NCBI RefSeq assembly: GCF_008369105.1 | Contig: NZ_VINQ01000005.1 | Coordinates: 150,237 to 214,236 of the forward strand | DNA length: 64,000 nucleotides | Direction: 5' to 3' | From: Aquicoccus porphyridii | GTDB taxonomy: Bacteria; Pseudomonadota; Alphaproteobacteria; Rhodobacterales; Rhodobacteraceae | The notes under the pieces: generated by a model | Databases searched by the model: none | What the model saw: the letters and a program-made list of their open reading frames with translations, nothing else | Told to the model about the DNA's origin: nothing | Translations under genes and position numbers: made by a program | Shown: positions 43,767 through 51,646 of the stretch, piece after piece | Layout of the letters: every line of letters begins with the position of its first letter | How positions within the stretch are numbered: position 1 is the first letter of the stretch

Positions 43767-44437
43767 TCAGGATCGAGAACCTGTCGTTTTCCTATCCGGG
43801 CGGCGATTTCCGGCTGGAGATTCCGCGCCTCACACTGGAGCCGGGTGAAAAGGTCGCGGTCGTCGGACCCAGCGGCACCGGCAAGACGACGCTGCTCAAT
43901 CTCATCGCGGGGATATCAGTGCCGACCTCCGGATCGGTTCGCGTCGACGATCAGACCGTTTCCGACATGAACGATGCGGCGCGGCGCGCACTGCGGGCCG
44001 CGAAGATCGGTTTTGTCTTCCAGGATTTCGCCCTGCTCGAATACCTGAGTGCCCGCGAGAACATCCTGTTCCCCTACCGGATCGCAGCCGGCATCAGGAT
44101 CGACGCGCGCGCCCGTACCCGTGCCGAGCAACTGGCCCTGTCCTGCGGTCTCGAGGGCAAGCTCGACCGCCGCCCCGGCGCGCTGAGCCAGGGGGAACAG
44201 CAGCGCGTCGCACTTTGCCGCGCGCTCGTGATGAACCCACGGCTCGTTCTGGCGGACGAGGCCACGGGCAATCTCGACCCTGCCAACAAGACAGCCATTC
44301 TTGACCTGATGTTCGCGCGCAGCTCCGATCACGGGGCGACATTGCTGGCCGTGACCCATGACCACGCATTGCTGCCCCGTTTTGACCGCGTCATCGACTT
44401 CTCGGACTTTCGCCAATCGCAAGGCGGTGCCGCATGA
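43763..44437 (+). CDS. ABC transporter ATPase, LolD/MacB type
   Basis: 224 residues. Walker A GPSGTGKTTLLNLIAG, Q-loop FVFQDFALLEYLSARENIL, signature LSQGEQQRVALCRAL and Walker B LVLADEATGNLDPANK place it in the LolD/MacB/FtsE branch. That branch serves FtsX-fold permeases rather than classic importers. The permease gene overlaps by 4 bases. In this locus it would couple ATP use to movement of a periplasmic metal carrier or chelate. Confidence 0.93.
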   Translation: MIRIENLSFSYPGGDFRLEIPRLTLEPGEKVAVVGPSGTGKTTLLNLIAGISVPTSGSVRVDDQTVSDMNDAARRALRAAKIGFVFQDFALLEYLSARENILFPYRIAAGIRIDARARTRAEQLALSCGLEGKLDRRPGALSQGEQQRVALCRALVMNPRLVLADEATGNLDPANKTAILDLMFARSSDHGATLLAVTHDHALLPRFDRVIDFSDFRQSQGGAA

Positions 44438-45591
44438 ACGCGTTTTTCCTCGCCTTTGCCTATCTGCGGTTTCATTGGGGGCGCTCACTGGTGCTGGTGC
44501 TGGTTGCGGCCCTCATCCTGTCGGTGCCGATCATCAGCCAGGTCTTGCTCAACGGATCGCAAAAGGCACTGACCGAACGGGCCGAAGAGACCCCGCTTGT
44601 TCTGGGCCGTCGCGGCAGCCAGCTCGATCTGGCAATGAACGCGCTCTATTTTTCAGATGACCGGGCCGAACCGGTGACGATGGCCGATGCCGACGCGATC
44701 TGGGACAGCGGCCTCGCCCTGCCGATCCCGCTCAACACCGCGTTCGAGACAAACGGCGCCCGGATCGTGGGCACAACGCTGGAATACTTCGATTTTCGCG
44801 ACCTCGAAGTGACCCGGGGCCGCCAGATGGCCCTGCTCGGCGAGGCGGTGCTGGGGGCAAGGGTCGCTGCCCGGCTCGATCTCGAACCGGGCGATACCGT
44901 GGTCTCCGCCCCGCAGAACCTGTTCGATCTCGATGGCGTATATCCGCTTGAGCTGAACATCGTGGGCGTCCTCGCCGGAACCGGCACCGCCGATGACGAG
45001 GCGGTCTTTGTCGATATCAAGACCTCCTGGGTGATTGCCGGCATCGGGCACGGCCATGACAGTGTGCTGTCCCCGGGCGCGACACAGGGGGACATCGTCG
45101 CGGCCGCCGATATCGTCGAGTTCAACCGGATCACGCAGGAGAATATCGACAGCTTTCACTTCCACGGTGATCCGGCCAGCTATCCCGTCTCGGCGATCCT
45201 TCTCGTGCCGAACGATACCCGCGATGCGACGATTCTGCGGGGCCGCTACCTGGACCCGGAAAATGCCGTGCAGATGATCGTGCCGAAGGATGTAATCGGT
45301 GAACTGGTCGGACGGATCTTCCGGATCAAGTCCTTGCTCGATGCGGTGACGCTGATCGTGGGCGCGGCGGCGCTGGCCGCGGTCGGCCTGGCCGTGTTCC
45401 TGACCTACCGCTTGCGGGCCCGGGAAATCCAGACCGCGTTCAAGATCGGGGCCCGGCGCGGCATGATCCTGCGCCTGCTCGCAGCCGAAACCGTCATATT
45501 GCTGTGCTTTGCCGGAATGATCGCGTCTGGCATCGCGCTAGCCGTGAAGAGCAACGGCAGCGCCCTCGTGTCCTGGCTTCTCGCGGGATGA
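44434..45591 (+). CDS. ABC transporter permease, FtsX/MacB type
   Basis: 385 residues. One helix near residues 12-34 (LVLVLVAALILSVPIISQVL), a periplasmic domain of about 260 residues, then two helices (DAVTLIVGAAALAAVGLAVF and ETVILLCFAGMIASGIALAV). The FtsX domain link RLRAREIQTAFKIGARRGMI lies between them. MacB-fold permeases normally have a fourth helix and a cytoplasmic tail. Here the protein stops 10 residues after the third, and the next gene starts 28 bases later, so the short end is not an artefact of a lost segment in view. It works with the preceding ATPase. Confidence 0.85.
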   Translation: MNAFFLAFAYLRFHWGRSLVLVLVAALILSVPIISQVLLNGSQKALTERAEETPLVLGRRGSQLDLAMNALYFSDDRAEPVTMADADAIWDSGLALPIPLNTAFETNGARIVGTTLEYFDFRDLEVTRGRQMALLGEAVLGARVAARLDLEPGDTVVSAPQNLFDLDGVYPLELNIVGVLAGTGTADDEAVFVDIKTSWVIAGIGHGHDSVLSPGATQGDIVAAADIVEFNRITQENIDSFHFHGDPASYPVSAILLVPNDTRDATILRGRYLDPENAVQMIVPKDVIGELVGRIFRIKSLLDAVTLIVGAAALAAVGLAVFLTYRLRAREIQTAFKIGARRGMILRLLAAETVILLCFAGMIASGIALAVKSNGSALVSWLLAG

Positions 45592-45619
45592 CCACAAATT
45601 CGAAAAAGGGAAAGAGACC

Positions 45620-46387
45620 ATGAAATCGATTTTTTCCACCACGATTGCAATTGCCGCCCTCAGCGGCACAACGGCCCTCGCCCATTACGGGATGATCATT
45701 CCCAGCGATCCGATGATCAGCCAGGAAGACGGGCGATCGGTGCAATTGTCGGTCTCGTTTTCCCACCCTTTCGAACTCGACGGCATGGTGCTCGAACAGC
45801 CGGTTTCGTTCAATGTCACCCATGACGGCGAAACCACCGATCTGCTGGGCGCCCTGAACAGTTCCGATATCATGGGTCAGCCGGGTTTCACGCTGGAGTA
45901 TCCGCTTGAAAGACCCGGCACATATGTTTTCTCGATGGAGCCGAAACCCTATTGGGAGCCCGCCGAAGACAGCTTCATCGTGCATCATACCAAGACCTAT
46001 GTCAGCGCCTTTGACGATGACGAAGGCTGGGACACGGAACTTGGCCTGCGCACCGAAATCGTGCCCCTGAGCAAGCCCTTCGGGCTGTGGGCGGGCAACG
46101 TGTTTCAGGGTGTCGTGATGCTCGAAGGCGAACCCGTGCCGAATGCCGAAGTCGAAGTCGAATACTACAACGAAGACGTCAATGCCTCGGTTCCCAGCGA
46201 CCTGATGATCACCCAGACCGTCAAGGCCGACGCAAACGGCGTTTTCACCTATGCGACCCCGACGGACGGTTGGTGGGGGTTTGCGGCGCTCAACACGGCA
46301 CCGGAAACGATGCAGCATGACGGCGTGGAAAAGGCGGTCGAACTCGGCGCCGTGATCTGGGTCCATTTCGAAAGGTGGAAAGACTGA
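45620..46387 (+). CDS. DUF4198 (NikK-like) periplasmic protein
   Basis: 255 residues with a Sec signal of 21 residues (ending TTALA), so the mature protein begins His22 (HYGMIIPSDPMISQED). The DUF4198 pattern is two beta domains with HPFELDGMVLEQPVSFNV, EPKPYWEPAEDSFIVHHTKT and a C-terminal Ig-like part (KADANGVFTYATPTDGWWGF). Homologues named NikK accompany NikMNQO-type nickel uptake systems. Its stop overlaps the start of the NikL-like gene by one base, the same order of partners as in nik loci. Confidence 0.83.
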   Translation: MKSIFSTTIAIAALSGTTALAHYGMIIPSDPMISQEDGRSVQLSVSFSHPFELDGMVLEQPVSFNVTHDGETTDLLGALNSSDIMGQPGFTLEYPLERPGTYVFSMEPKPYWEPAEDSFIVHHTKTYVSAFDDDEGWDTELGLRTEIVPLSKPFGLWAGNVFQGVVMLEGEPVPNAEVEVEYYNEDVNASVPSDLMITQTVKADANGVFTYATPTDGWWGFAALNTAPETMQHDGVEKAVELGAVIWVHFERWKD

Positions 46388-46722
46388 TGCCCCGGCTTCT
46401 TGCCATCCTCGCGGTCGTGGCGCTTGCCACCACCGCCCAAGCCCACCAGTTGAATGTCTTTGCCTTCGTCGAGGATAAGACGGTCGTGGTAGAAACCAGG
46501 TTCTCGAACGGCAATCATCCGGTGTCGGGAACGGTGCGGATCTTGAACGAGAAACAAGAGACCGTTCTGACCCTCTCGCTCGAGACGGACGGCACCGTGC
46601 GGTTCCCGCTCGATCGGGATGCCGCGGCGAGCGGGCTGACCATCGAGGTCAAGACCGGTGAGGGCCATGACGATTACTGGATACTGACGCCCGAAGACAT
46701 AGCACGCGGATCGGGAGACTAA
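46387..46722 (+). CDS. NikL-like small periplasmic protein
   Basis: 111 residues. Signal peptide of 19 residues (ending TTAQA), then HQLNVFAFVEDKTVVVETRF, again with histidine first. The body is a single Ig-like beta domain (GNHPVSGTVRILNEKQETVL). This matches the N-terminal part of NikL proteins of nickel ECF systems, but the membrane segment of full NikL is missing. It sits between the DUF4198 gene and the ZnuA-like gene in one transcript. Confidence 0.7.
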   Translation: MPRLLAILAVVALATTAQAHQLNVFAFVEDKTVVVETRFSNGNHPVSGTVRILNEKQETVLTLSLETDGTVRFPLDRDAAASGLTIEVKTGEGHDDYWILTPEDIARGSGD

Positions 46723-46725
46723 GCC

Positions 46726-47631
46726 ATGATACCGAATTGTTTCACCCGCCGCACGGCACTGATCCTGCTGTCATCGACAGCTGCCCTGCCGCTCGCCGCG
46801 CAGGATCGGCCCGTGGTGGCCGCCGGCAATTACCCGCTCGCCTATTTCGCCGAACGTCTGGGCGGCGGCAATGTAGAGGTGCTGTTCCTGGTGCCGACCG
46901 AAACCGACCCGCCTCTCTGGCGACCCGGGATTTCCGACATCGCCGCCATTCAGGGCGCCGATGTCATCGCGCTGAACGGGGCCGATTTTTCAACATGGCC
47001 GACCAAGGCATCGCTGCCCAGATCGCGAACGGTCGACACCTCGGCCGGGTTTGCCGATCGGATGATCACGACCGAAACGCTCACCCATTCCCATGGCGAG
47101 AGCGGCGAGCATTCCCACTTGGCGACCGCAAGCTACACCTGGCTCGATTTCTCGCTGGCGATGGAACAGGCAAAGGTGCTTGCTGCGGCCATGGCACGGC
47201 AGATTCCCGAGCAGGCATCGGCAATCGCGGCCCGACGCGACGACCTGCTATCCGATCTTGCCGCGCTTGACGCCCGTGCCGCGGCGCTGGCGGGCAACGC
47301 CGGTGTCGGCCCGATCATTGCCTCGCACCCGCGCTACCAGTATTTCGGAGCCGCCTACGATCTGGCCATTTCCGCGGTGGAATGGGATGCCCGAGAAGCG
47401 CCGTCCGAGGCACAGTGGGCCGCCCTGGAAAGGCTGATCACCGAGACCGGCGCGAACCTGTTCATCTGGGAAGCAGAGCCATCGCCCGCCGCACGTGAAC
47501 GCATGTCGGCCCTCGGCGTGATCGACGTGGTCTTTCCGCCGCTCGCCAATGCGCCCGCCGATGGCTCGTTCGTCGAACTGATGGACGCATCTCTGGACCG
47601 GCTCGAGGATGCATTCCAGCAAGCGCGCTAG
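46726..47631 (+). CDS. ZnuA-like metal-binding protein (ABC solute-binding, cluster A-I)
   Basis: 301 residues with a signal (TRRTALILLSSTAALPLAA). ZnuA-type fold: AAGNYPLAYFAERLGGGNVE at the start, IQGADVIALNGADFSTWPTK, a short His-rich loop with histidines between about 121 and 132 (THSHGESGEHSH), then ASHPRYQYFGAAYDL. The loop is where zinc proteins of this family carry extra metal sites. No ZnuB permease or ZnuC ATPase is nearby; the only ABC pair in the operon is the LolD/FtsX type. Metal could be zinc, nickel or manganese. It is the last gene of the operon. Confidence 0.82.
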   Translation: MIPNCFTRRTALILLSSTAALPLAAQDRPVVAAGNYPLAYFAERLGGGNVEVLFLVPTETDPPLWRPGISDIAAIQGADVIALNGADFSTWPTKASLPRSRTVDTSAGFADRMITTETLTHSHGESGEHSHLATASYTWLDFSLAMEQAKVLAAAMARQIPEQASAIAARRDDLLSDLAALDARAAALAGNAGVGPIIASHPRYQYFGAAYDLAISAVEWDAREAPSEAQWAALERLITETGANLFIWEAEPSPAARERMSALGVIDVVFPPLANAPADGSFVELMDASLDRLEDAFQQAR

Positions 47632-47676
47632 GCCGGTGGCGCCCGCGTCCCGGTGGGCCACCGCGCGCAAACGCAA

Positions 47677-47703
47677 ACGGCCCCGCCAGTGAGGCGGGGC
47701 CGT
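47677..47703 (-). terminator. Terminator after rpmB
   Basis: ACGGCCCCGCC and GGCGGGGCCGT form a perfect 11-bp stem around AGTGA. Read on the minus strand it follows the rpmB stop by 24 bases and is trailed by TTTGCGTTTGC. It also lies downstream of the converging ZnuA-like gene and may serve both. Confidence 0.75.
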
Positions 47704-47727
47704 GATTCTCTGTCCCTCGGAATGGAA

Positions 47728-48015
47728 TCAGGCCGTTGCCAGCGCCTTCACGACTTCCTTCTTCACCTTCAGCGCATTGGCCGAAAGCTCGCCATCCTTG
47801 GCCTTGATCAGATAGGCATCAAGCCCGCCACGGTGATCGACCGAACGCAGCGCGGCAGCCGAGATACGCAGCTTGATACCACGGCTCAACGCCTCCGATT
47901 GCAGGGTCACGTCGTTCAGGTTGGGCAGGAAACGCCGCCTGGTCTTGTTGTTGGCGTGGCTGACATTGTTGCCAGTCATCGGGCCTTTACCGGTCAGTTC
48001 GCAGACACGCGACAT
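47728..48015 (-). CDS. rpmB: 50S ribosomal protein L28
   Basis: 95 residues, alphaproteobacterial length. The opening [20 protein letters not shown] and [20 protein letters not shown] are diagnostic of L28, a structural protein of the large ribosomal subunit. It is a single-gene unit with its own terminator, and so a core-genome anchor next to the accessory stretch on its left. Confidence 0.97.
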   Translation of the reverse strand: MSRVCELTGKGPMTGNNVSHANNKTRRRFLPNLNDVTLQSEALSRGIKLRISAAALRSVDHRGGLDAYLIKAKDGELSANALKVKKEVVKALATA

Positions 48016-48143
48016 GGGTTCATCCTCATCTTGTCTCGGGGCCGAGGCGGCAGCCCCGACAATACAAACGGGCGCCGACCACGCAGCGCCCCGAAATCCG
48101 TTCGCGGTCTTTAGGCGGAATCGGCGGATGCGTCAAGCGGGTT

Positions 48144-49070
48144 TCAGAACGCCACCTTGTCCCCGCCCTTGAGATCCAGCATCGCCCGCGCCTCCTCGGG
48201 CGAGGCAATGTCGAGCCCCAGCCCCTCGACGATGCCGCGCGCGATTCGCACCTGCTCGGCATTCGACTGCGCCAGAACACCCGGCCCAGCCCAAAGCGAA
48301 TCCTCCAGTCCCACGCGCAGGTTGCCCCCCATGGCGACCGACAGCGCGGCCACCCGCATCTGGTTCTTCCCCGCACCCAGCACCGACCATTGATACTGAT
48401 CCCCGAACAGCCGGTCGGCGGTGCGCTTCATGTGGATCACGTCCTCTTCATGCGCGCCGATACCGCCCAGGATACCGAACACCGACTGCACGAACAGCGG
48501 CGGCCTGACCAGCCCCCGGTCAAGGAAATGCGCCAGATTGTAGAGATGCGCGATATCGTAACATTCGAACTCGAACCGGGTGCCCTTGTCCGTGAGCGTG
48601 CGCAACACGTATTCGATCTCCTTGAACGAGTTGCGGAACACCAGGTCACGGCTGTTTTTCAGGTGTTCACGCTCCCAGTCATGGTCGAACTCGGTGAACC
48701 GCTCCAGCATCGGGTAAAGCCCGAAATTGATCGACCCCATGTTGAGCGAGGCCACTTCCGGCGCGAAAACCTCGGCTGGCCGCACCCGTTCCTCGACGCG
48801 CATGAAGGGCGAGCCGCCGGTGGTGATGTTGATCACCGCATCGCTGCGCTGCTTGATCACCTTCAGGAACGGCTCGAACGCCTCGGGCGTCTGGTCTGGC
48901 TTGCCGGTCTCGGGATCGCGGGCATGCAGATGCACCACCGCCGCGCCCGCCTCGGCCGCGCCCACCGCCGCCTCGGCTATCTCCTCGGGCGTGACCGGCA
49001 GGTGCGGCGACATGCTCGGCGTGTGAATGGCGCCGGTCACGGCGCAGGTGATGATGATCTTGCGGGCCAT
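48144..49070 (-). CDS. BKACE family enzyme (beta-keto acid cleavage, KCE-like)
   Basis: 308 residues from the ATG at 49070 (GAGGAG site). RKIIITCAVTGAIHTPSMSP opens the TIM barrel, VVHLHARDPETGKPDQTPEA carries the zinc-binding His pair, and INITTGGSPFMRVEERVRPA and SVAMGGNLRVGLEDSLWAG complete the family core. BKACE enzymes condense a beta-keto acid with acetyl-CoA to give acetoacetate and a new CoA ester; 3-keto-5-aminohexanoate cleavage enzyme is the model. The partner keto acid here is unknown; in marine bacteria carnitine-derived dehydrocarnitine is one option. It stands alone. Confidence 0.9.
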   Translation of the reverse strand: MARKIIITCAVTGAIHTPSMSPHLPVTPEEIAEAAVGAAEAGAAVVHLHARDPETGKPDQTPEAFEPFLKVIKQRSDAVINITTGGSPFMRVEERVRPAEVFAPEVASLNMGSINFGLYPMLERFTEFDHDWEREHLKNSRDLVFRNSFKEIEYVLRTLTDKGTRFEFECYDIAHLYNLAHFLDRGLVRPPLFVQSVFGILGGIGAHEEDVIHMKRTADRLFGDQYQWSVLGAGKNQMRVAALSVAMGGNLRVGLEDSLWAGPGVLAQSNAEQVRIARGIVEGLGLDIASPEEARAMLDLKGGDKVAF

Positions 49071-49171
49071 GGGCTCCTCCCTCGCTGATCCCGATGATGC
49101 CCGGATGGCGGCCAAAGGCAATCCCCGGCTTATGGGTTTTCAACCCGCGCGTGGCCCGCTACATCCGCGCC

Positions 49172-49648
49172 ATGACTGTCATCTTCCGCCCCATGACCAA
49201 GGCCGACCTCGCCGCCGCAGCCACGCTCTGGCATGCGGGCTGGCATGACGGTCACGCCGCGATCTGCCCGCCCGCACTCACGCGGCAGCGCACCGCCCAA
49301 AGCTTCCACGACCGCCTTGCCCGCGACATCGCAAACGCCCGCGTCGCCCTGCGCGCCGATCGCGTGGCGGGCTTTCACATCCTCAAGGGCAACGAGCTCT
49401 ACCAGTTCTTCGTCGCCCCCGCCGAACGCGGCTCGGGCCTCGCCACGCAGCTCATGCACGACGCCGAAACCCATCTTCGCGCGGCGGGCCATCACCGCGC
49501 CTGGCTGGCCTGCACCGTCGGCAATGCACGTGCGGCGCGATTCTACGAAAGATCCGGCTGGACCCGCGCCGCGACCGAGCGGATGGAATTCGAAACCGCC
49601 GACGGCCCCTTCGCGCTCGATGCGTGGCGCTACGAGAAAACGCTCTAG
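49172..49648 (+). CDS. GNAT family N-acetyltransferase
   Basis: 158 residues from the ATG at 49172. The GNAT acetyl-CoA site is seen in ELYQFFVAPAERGSGLATQL (beta4 and the R/Q-x-x-G-x-G/A loop), and the final VGNARAARFYERSGWTRAA is the usual motif B. It transfers an acetyl group to an unknown amine. It converges on the ABC exporter gene, with 8 bases between the stops. Confidence 0.88.
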   Translation: MTVIFRPMTKADLAAAATLWHAGWHDGHAAICPPALTRQRTAQSFHDRLARDIANARVALRADRVAGFHILKGNELYQFFVAPAERGSGLATQLMHDAETHLRAAGHHRAWLACTVGNARAARFYERSGWTRAATERMEFETADGPFALDAWRYEKTL

Positions 49649-49656
49649 AACGCCCC

Positions 49657-51492
49657 CTATTCCGCCGCCTCGCCCAGGAACCCGCCCGATTGCCGCGCCC
49701 AGAACCGGGCATAAAGCCCACCCCGGGCCAACAGGTCCTCGTGACTGCCCTCTTCCACGATCCGGCCCTCGTCCAGCACCACGATCCGGTCCATATGCGC
49801 GATGGTCGAAAGCCGGTGCGCGATGGCGATCACCGTCTTGCCCTCCATCATCCCATAAAGCGTTTCCTGGATCGCCGCCTCGACCTCGCTGTCAAGCGCG
49901 CTGGTCGCCTCGTCAAGCAGCAGGATCGGCGCATCCTTGAGGATCACCCGCGCCAGCGTGATCCGCTGGCGCTGCCCGCCGCTGAGCTTGACGCCCCGCT
50001 CGCCCACATGCGCGTCATAGCCCCGCCGACCCAGCGAATCCTCGAGATCCCCGATGAACTCATGCGCCTCGGCCTGCCGCGCCGCTGCCACGATCTCGGC
50101 CTCGCTGGCACCGGGGCGGCCATAGCGGATATTGTCGCGCACCGAACGGTGCAAGAGGCTGCTGTCCTGCTGCACCATGCCGATCTGCGCACGCAGGCTG
50201 TCCTGCGTCACATCGCGCAGATCCTGCCCGTCGATCCGGATCGCGCCATCCTCGACATCGTAGAACCGCAGCAAGAGCTTCACCAGCGTCGACTTGCCCG
50301 CACCCGAGCGCCCGACAAGCCCCACCTTCTCGCCCGGCGCAACCGCCAGGCTCACCCGGTCGAGCCCGCCCATGCCGCGCCCGTAATGATGGCTCACATT
50401 GTCGATCTCGATCCGCCCCTCGGCAAGGCGCAGCGGCCGCGCATCCGGCGCATCGACCAGGTCGATCGGCTGGGCGATGGTCTCCATCCCCTCGGCCACC
50501 ACCCCCAGTTGCTGAAAGAAACTCGTGAGCGCCCACATGATCCACCCGGTCATCGCATTGAGCCTGAGCGTCAGCGCCGCCGCCACCGCGACCACGCCCA
50601 CGCTCGCCTGCCCCGTCATCCAGAGCGCGATGGCCCAGCCGACCACCCCCACGATCAGCACGCCGTTGAGGAACACAAGCCCCACATCCATGATCGTGTA
50701 GATTCGCATTTCCGCCTGGAAGGTGCGGCGCGCATGCTCGATCGCCTCGCGGGCATGCTCCATCTCGCCATTGGTGTGGGCGAACATCTTGACCGAATGG
50801 ATGTTGGTATAGGCATCGACCACCCGCCCCGTCACCGCGCTTCTCGCGTCCGACGCGCGCTTTGACGCGGGCCCCACCCGGCGCACGGTCCAGCGCATCA
50901 AGGCACCGTAAGCGATCAGCCACAGGACCAGCGGGATCGCCAGCCGCGCATCGGCCTGCCCCATGAGGATCACCGCGCCCACCACGTAAGCCAGCGCATA
51001 GGTCAGCGCATCGAAAATCTGGAACACCGCCTCGCCCGCGGCGGGGGGCGTCTGCATGATCCGGTTGGCGATGCGCCCCGCGAAATCGCTCTCGAACCAG
51101 CCGACCGACTGACGCATCACGTGACCATGCGCGCGAAACCGGATCAACGTGCCGAAATTCGGCAGGATCGCGTTGTTCAAAAGCAGCACATCCAGCCCCT
51201 GAATCACCGGGCGCAGCACCAGGATGAACACGGCCAGCGCGATCATCACCGTGCCATGCGCCTCCCAGACCGCAGCCGGATCGCCCGTGAGCGCATCGAC
51301 GATCCAGCCCGTGGCCTGGATCAACCCGATCTCGACCGCCGCCACCACCACCGACAACAGGCCGGCGATCCAGAACACCCGCGTAAACGGCTTGGCATAG
51401 CGCAACATGAAGGGAGTGAGCTTGCGCGGCGGCACGTCCTCGCGCGGGTAGTCGCAATAGGGATCGACCAGGTTTTCAAAGAAACGAAACAT
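49657..51492 (-). CDS. ABC exporter half-transporter (membrane and ATPase domains fused)
   Basis: 611 residues. Six membrane helices over about residues 30-330, then an ATPase domain with Walker A GRSGAGKSTLVKLLLRFY, signature LSGGQRQRITLARVIL and Walker B ILLLDEATSALD. It is an MsbA/multidrug-type homodimeric or heterodimeric exporter. The N-terminal NLVDPYCDYPREDVPPRKLT is typical of an alphaproteobacterial subgroup. Substrate unknown. The 5' leader has a tiny open reading frame with an excellent ribosome site and several hairpins, suggesting regulated expression. A second exporter gene lies 491 bases upstream on the same strand. Confidence 0.92.
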   Translation of the reverse strand: MFRFFENLVDPYCDYPREDVPPRKLTPFMLRYAKPFTRVFWIAGLLSVVVAAVEIGLIQATGWIVDALTGDPAAVWEAHGTVMIALAVFILVLRPVIQGLDVLLLNNAILPNFGTLIRFRAHGHVMRQSVGWFESDFAGRIANRIMQTPPAAGEAVFQIFDALTYALAYVVGAVILMGQADARLAIPLVLWLIAYGALMRWTVRRVGPASKRASDARSAVTGRVVDAYTNIHSVKMFAHTNGEMEHAREAIEHARRTFQAEMRIYTIMDVGLVFLNGVLIVGVVGWAIALWMTGQASVGVVAVAAALTLRLNAMTGWIMWALTSFFQQLGVVAEGMETIAQPIDLVDAPDARPLRLAEGRIEIDNVSHHYGRGMGGLDRVSLAVAPGEKVGLVGRSGAGKSTLVKLLLRFYDVEDGAIRIDGQDLRDVTQDSLRAQIGMVQQDSSLLHRSVRDNIRYGRPGASEAEIVAAARQAEAHEFIGDLEDSLGRRGYDAHVGERGVKLSGGQRQRITLARVILKDAPILLLDEATSALDSEVEAAIQETLYGMMEGKTVIAIAHRLSTIAHMDRIVVLDEGRIVEEGSHEDLLARGGLYARFWARQSGGFLGEAAE

Positions 51493-51613
51493 CGTGAAGG
51501 GTCCTTGCAGGAAATGGCTACATGCAACGGCGCACCGGGGATGAGGTCGCCCTCCCCCCGGGACATGCGCAGTCGAGTCCGCTCGCCCCGTGGGTCACCC
51601 CCGGGGCAACAGC
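51493..51613 (-). promoter_or_regulatory. Structured leader of ABC exporter mRNA
   Basis: Between the mini-ORF and the exporter start the transcript can fold several stems. GCCCCG-GGG pairs with CCC-CGGGGC around TGA (about 51585-51607). GAGG-GCGA-CCTC is set inside GGGG...CCCC (about 51537-51560). TTGCA/TGCAA lies across the region just before the exporter ribosome site AAGGACCC. Alternative pairing among the G- and C-runs is possible. This looks like an attenuator; no known riboswitch class was recognised. Confidence 0.45.
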
Positions 51614-51646
51614 TCAGATGAGGCTCAACCAGATCCCGCGATACAT
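51614..51646 (-). CDS. Candidate leader peptide upstream of ABC exporter
   Basis: A 10-codon reading frame, MYRGIWLSLI then TGA. It has a near-perfect AAGGAGGG Shine-Dalgarno 6 bases before its ATG, stronger than that of the exporter gene itself. It lies 121 bases upstream of the exporter start and is followed by the stems described for 51493-51613. Such a strong site before so short a frame is the usual mark of ribosome-mediated attenuation. The peptide has no run of a single amino acid, so stalling by a drug or by the nascent chain is more likely than amino-acid shortage. Not proven. Confidence 0.45.
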   Translation of the reverse strand: MYRGIWLSLI

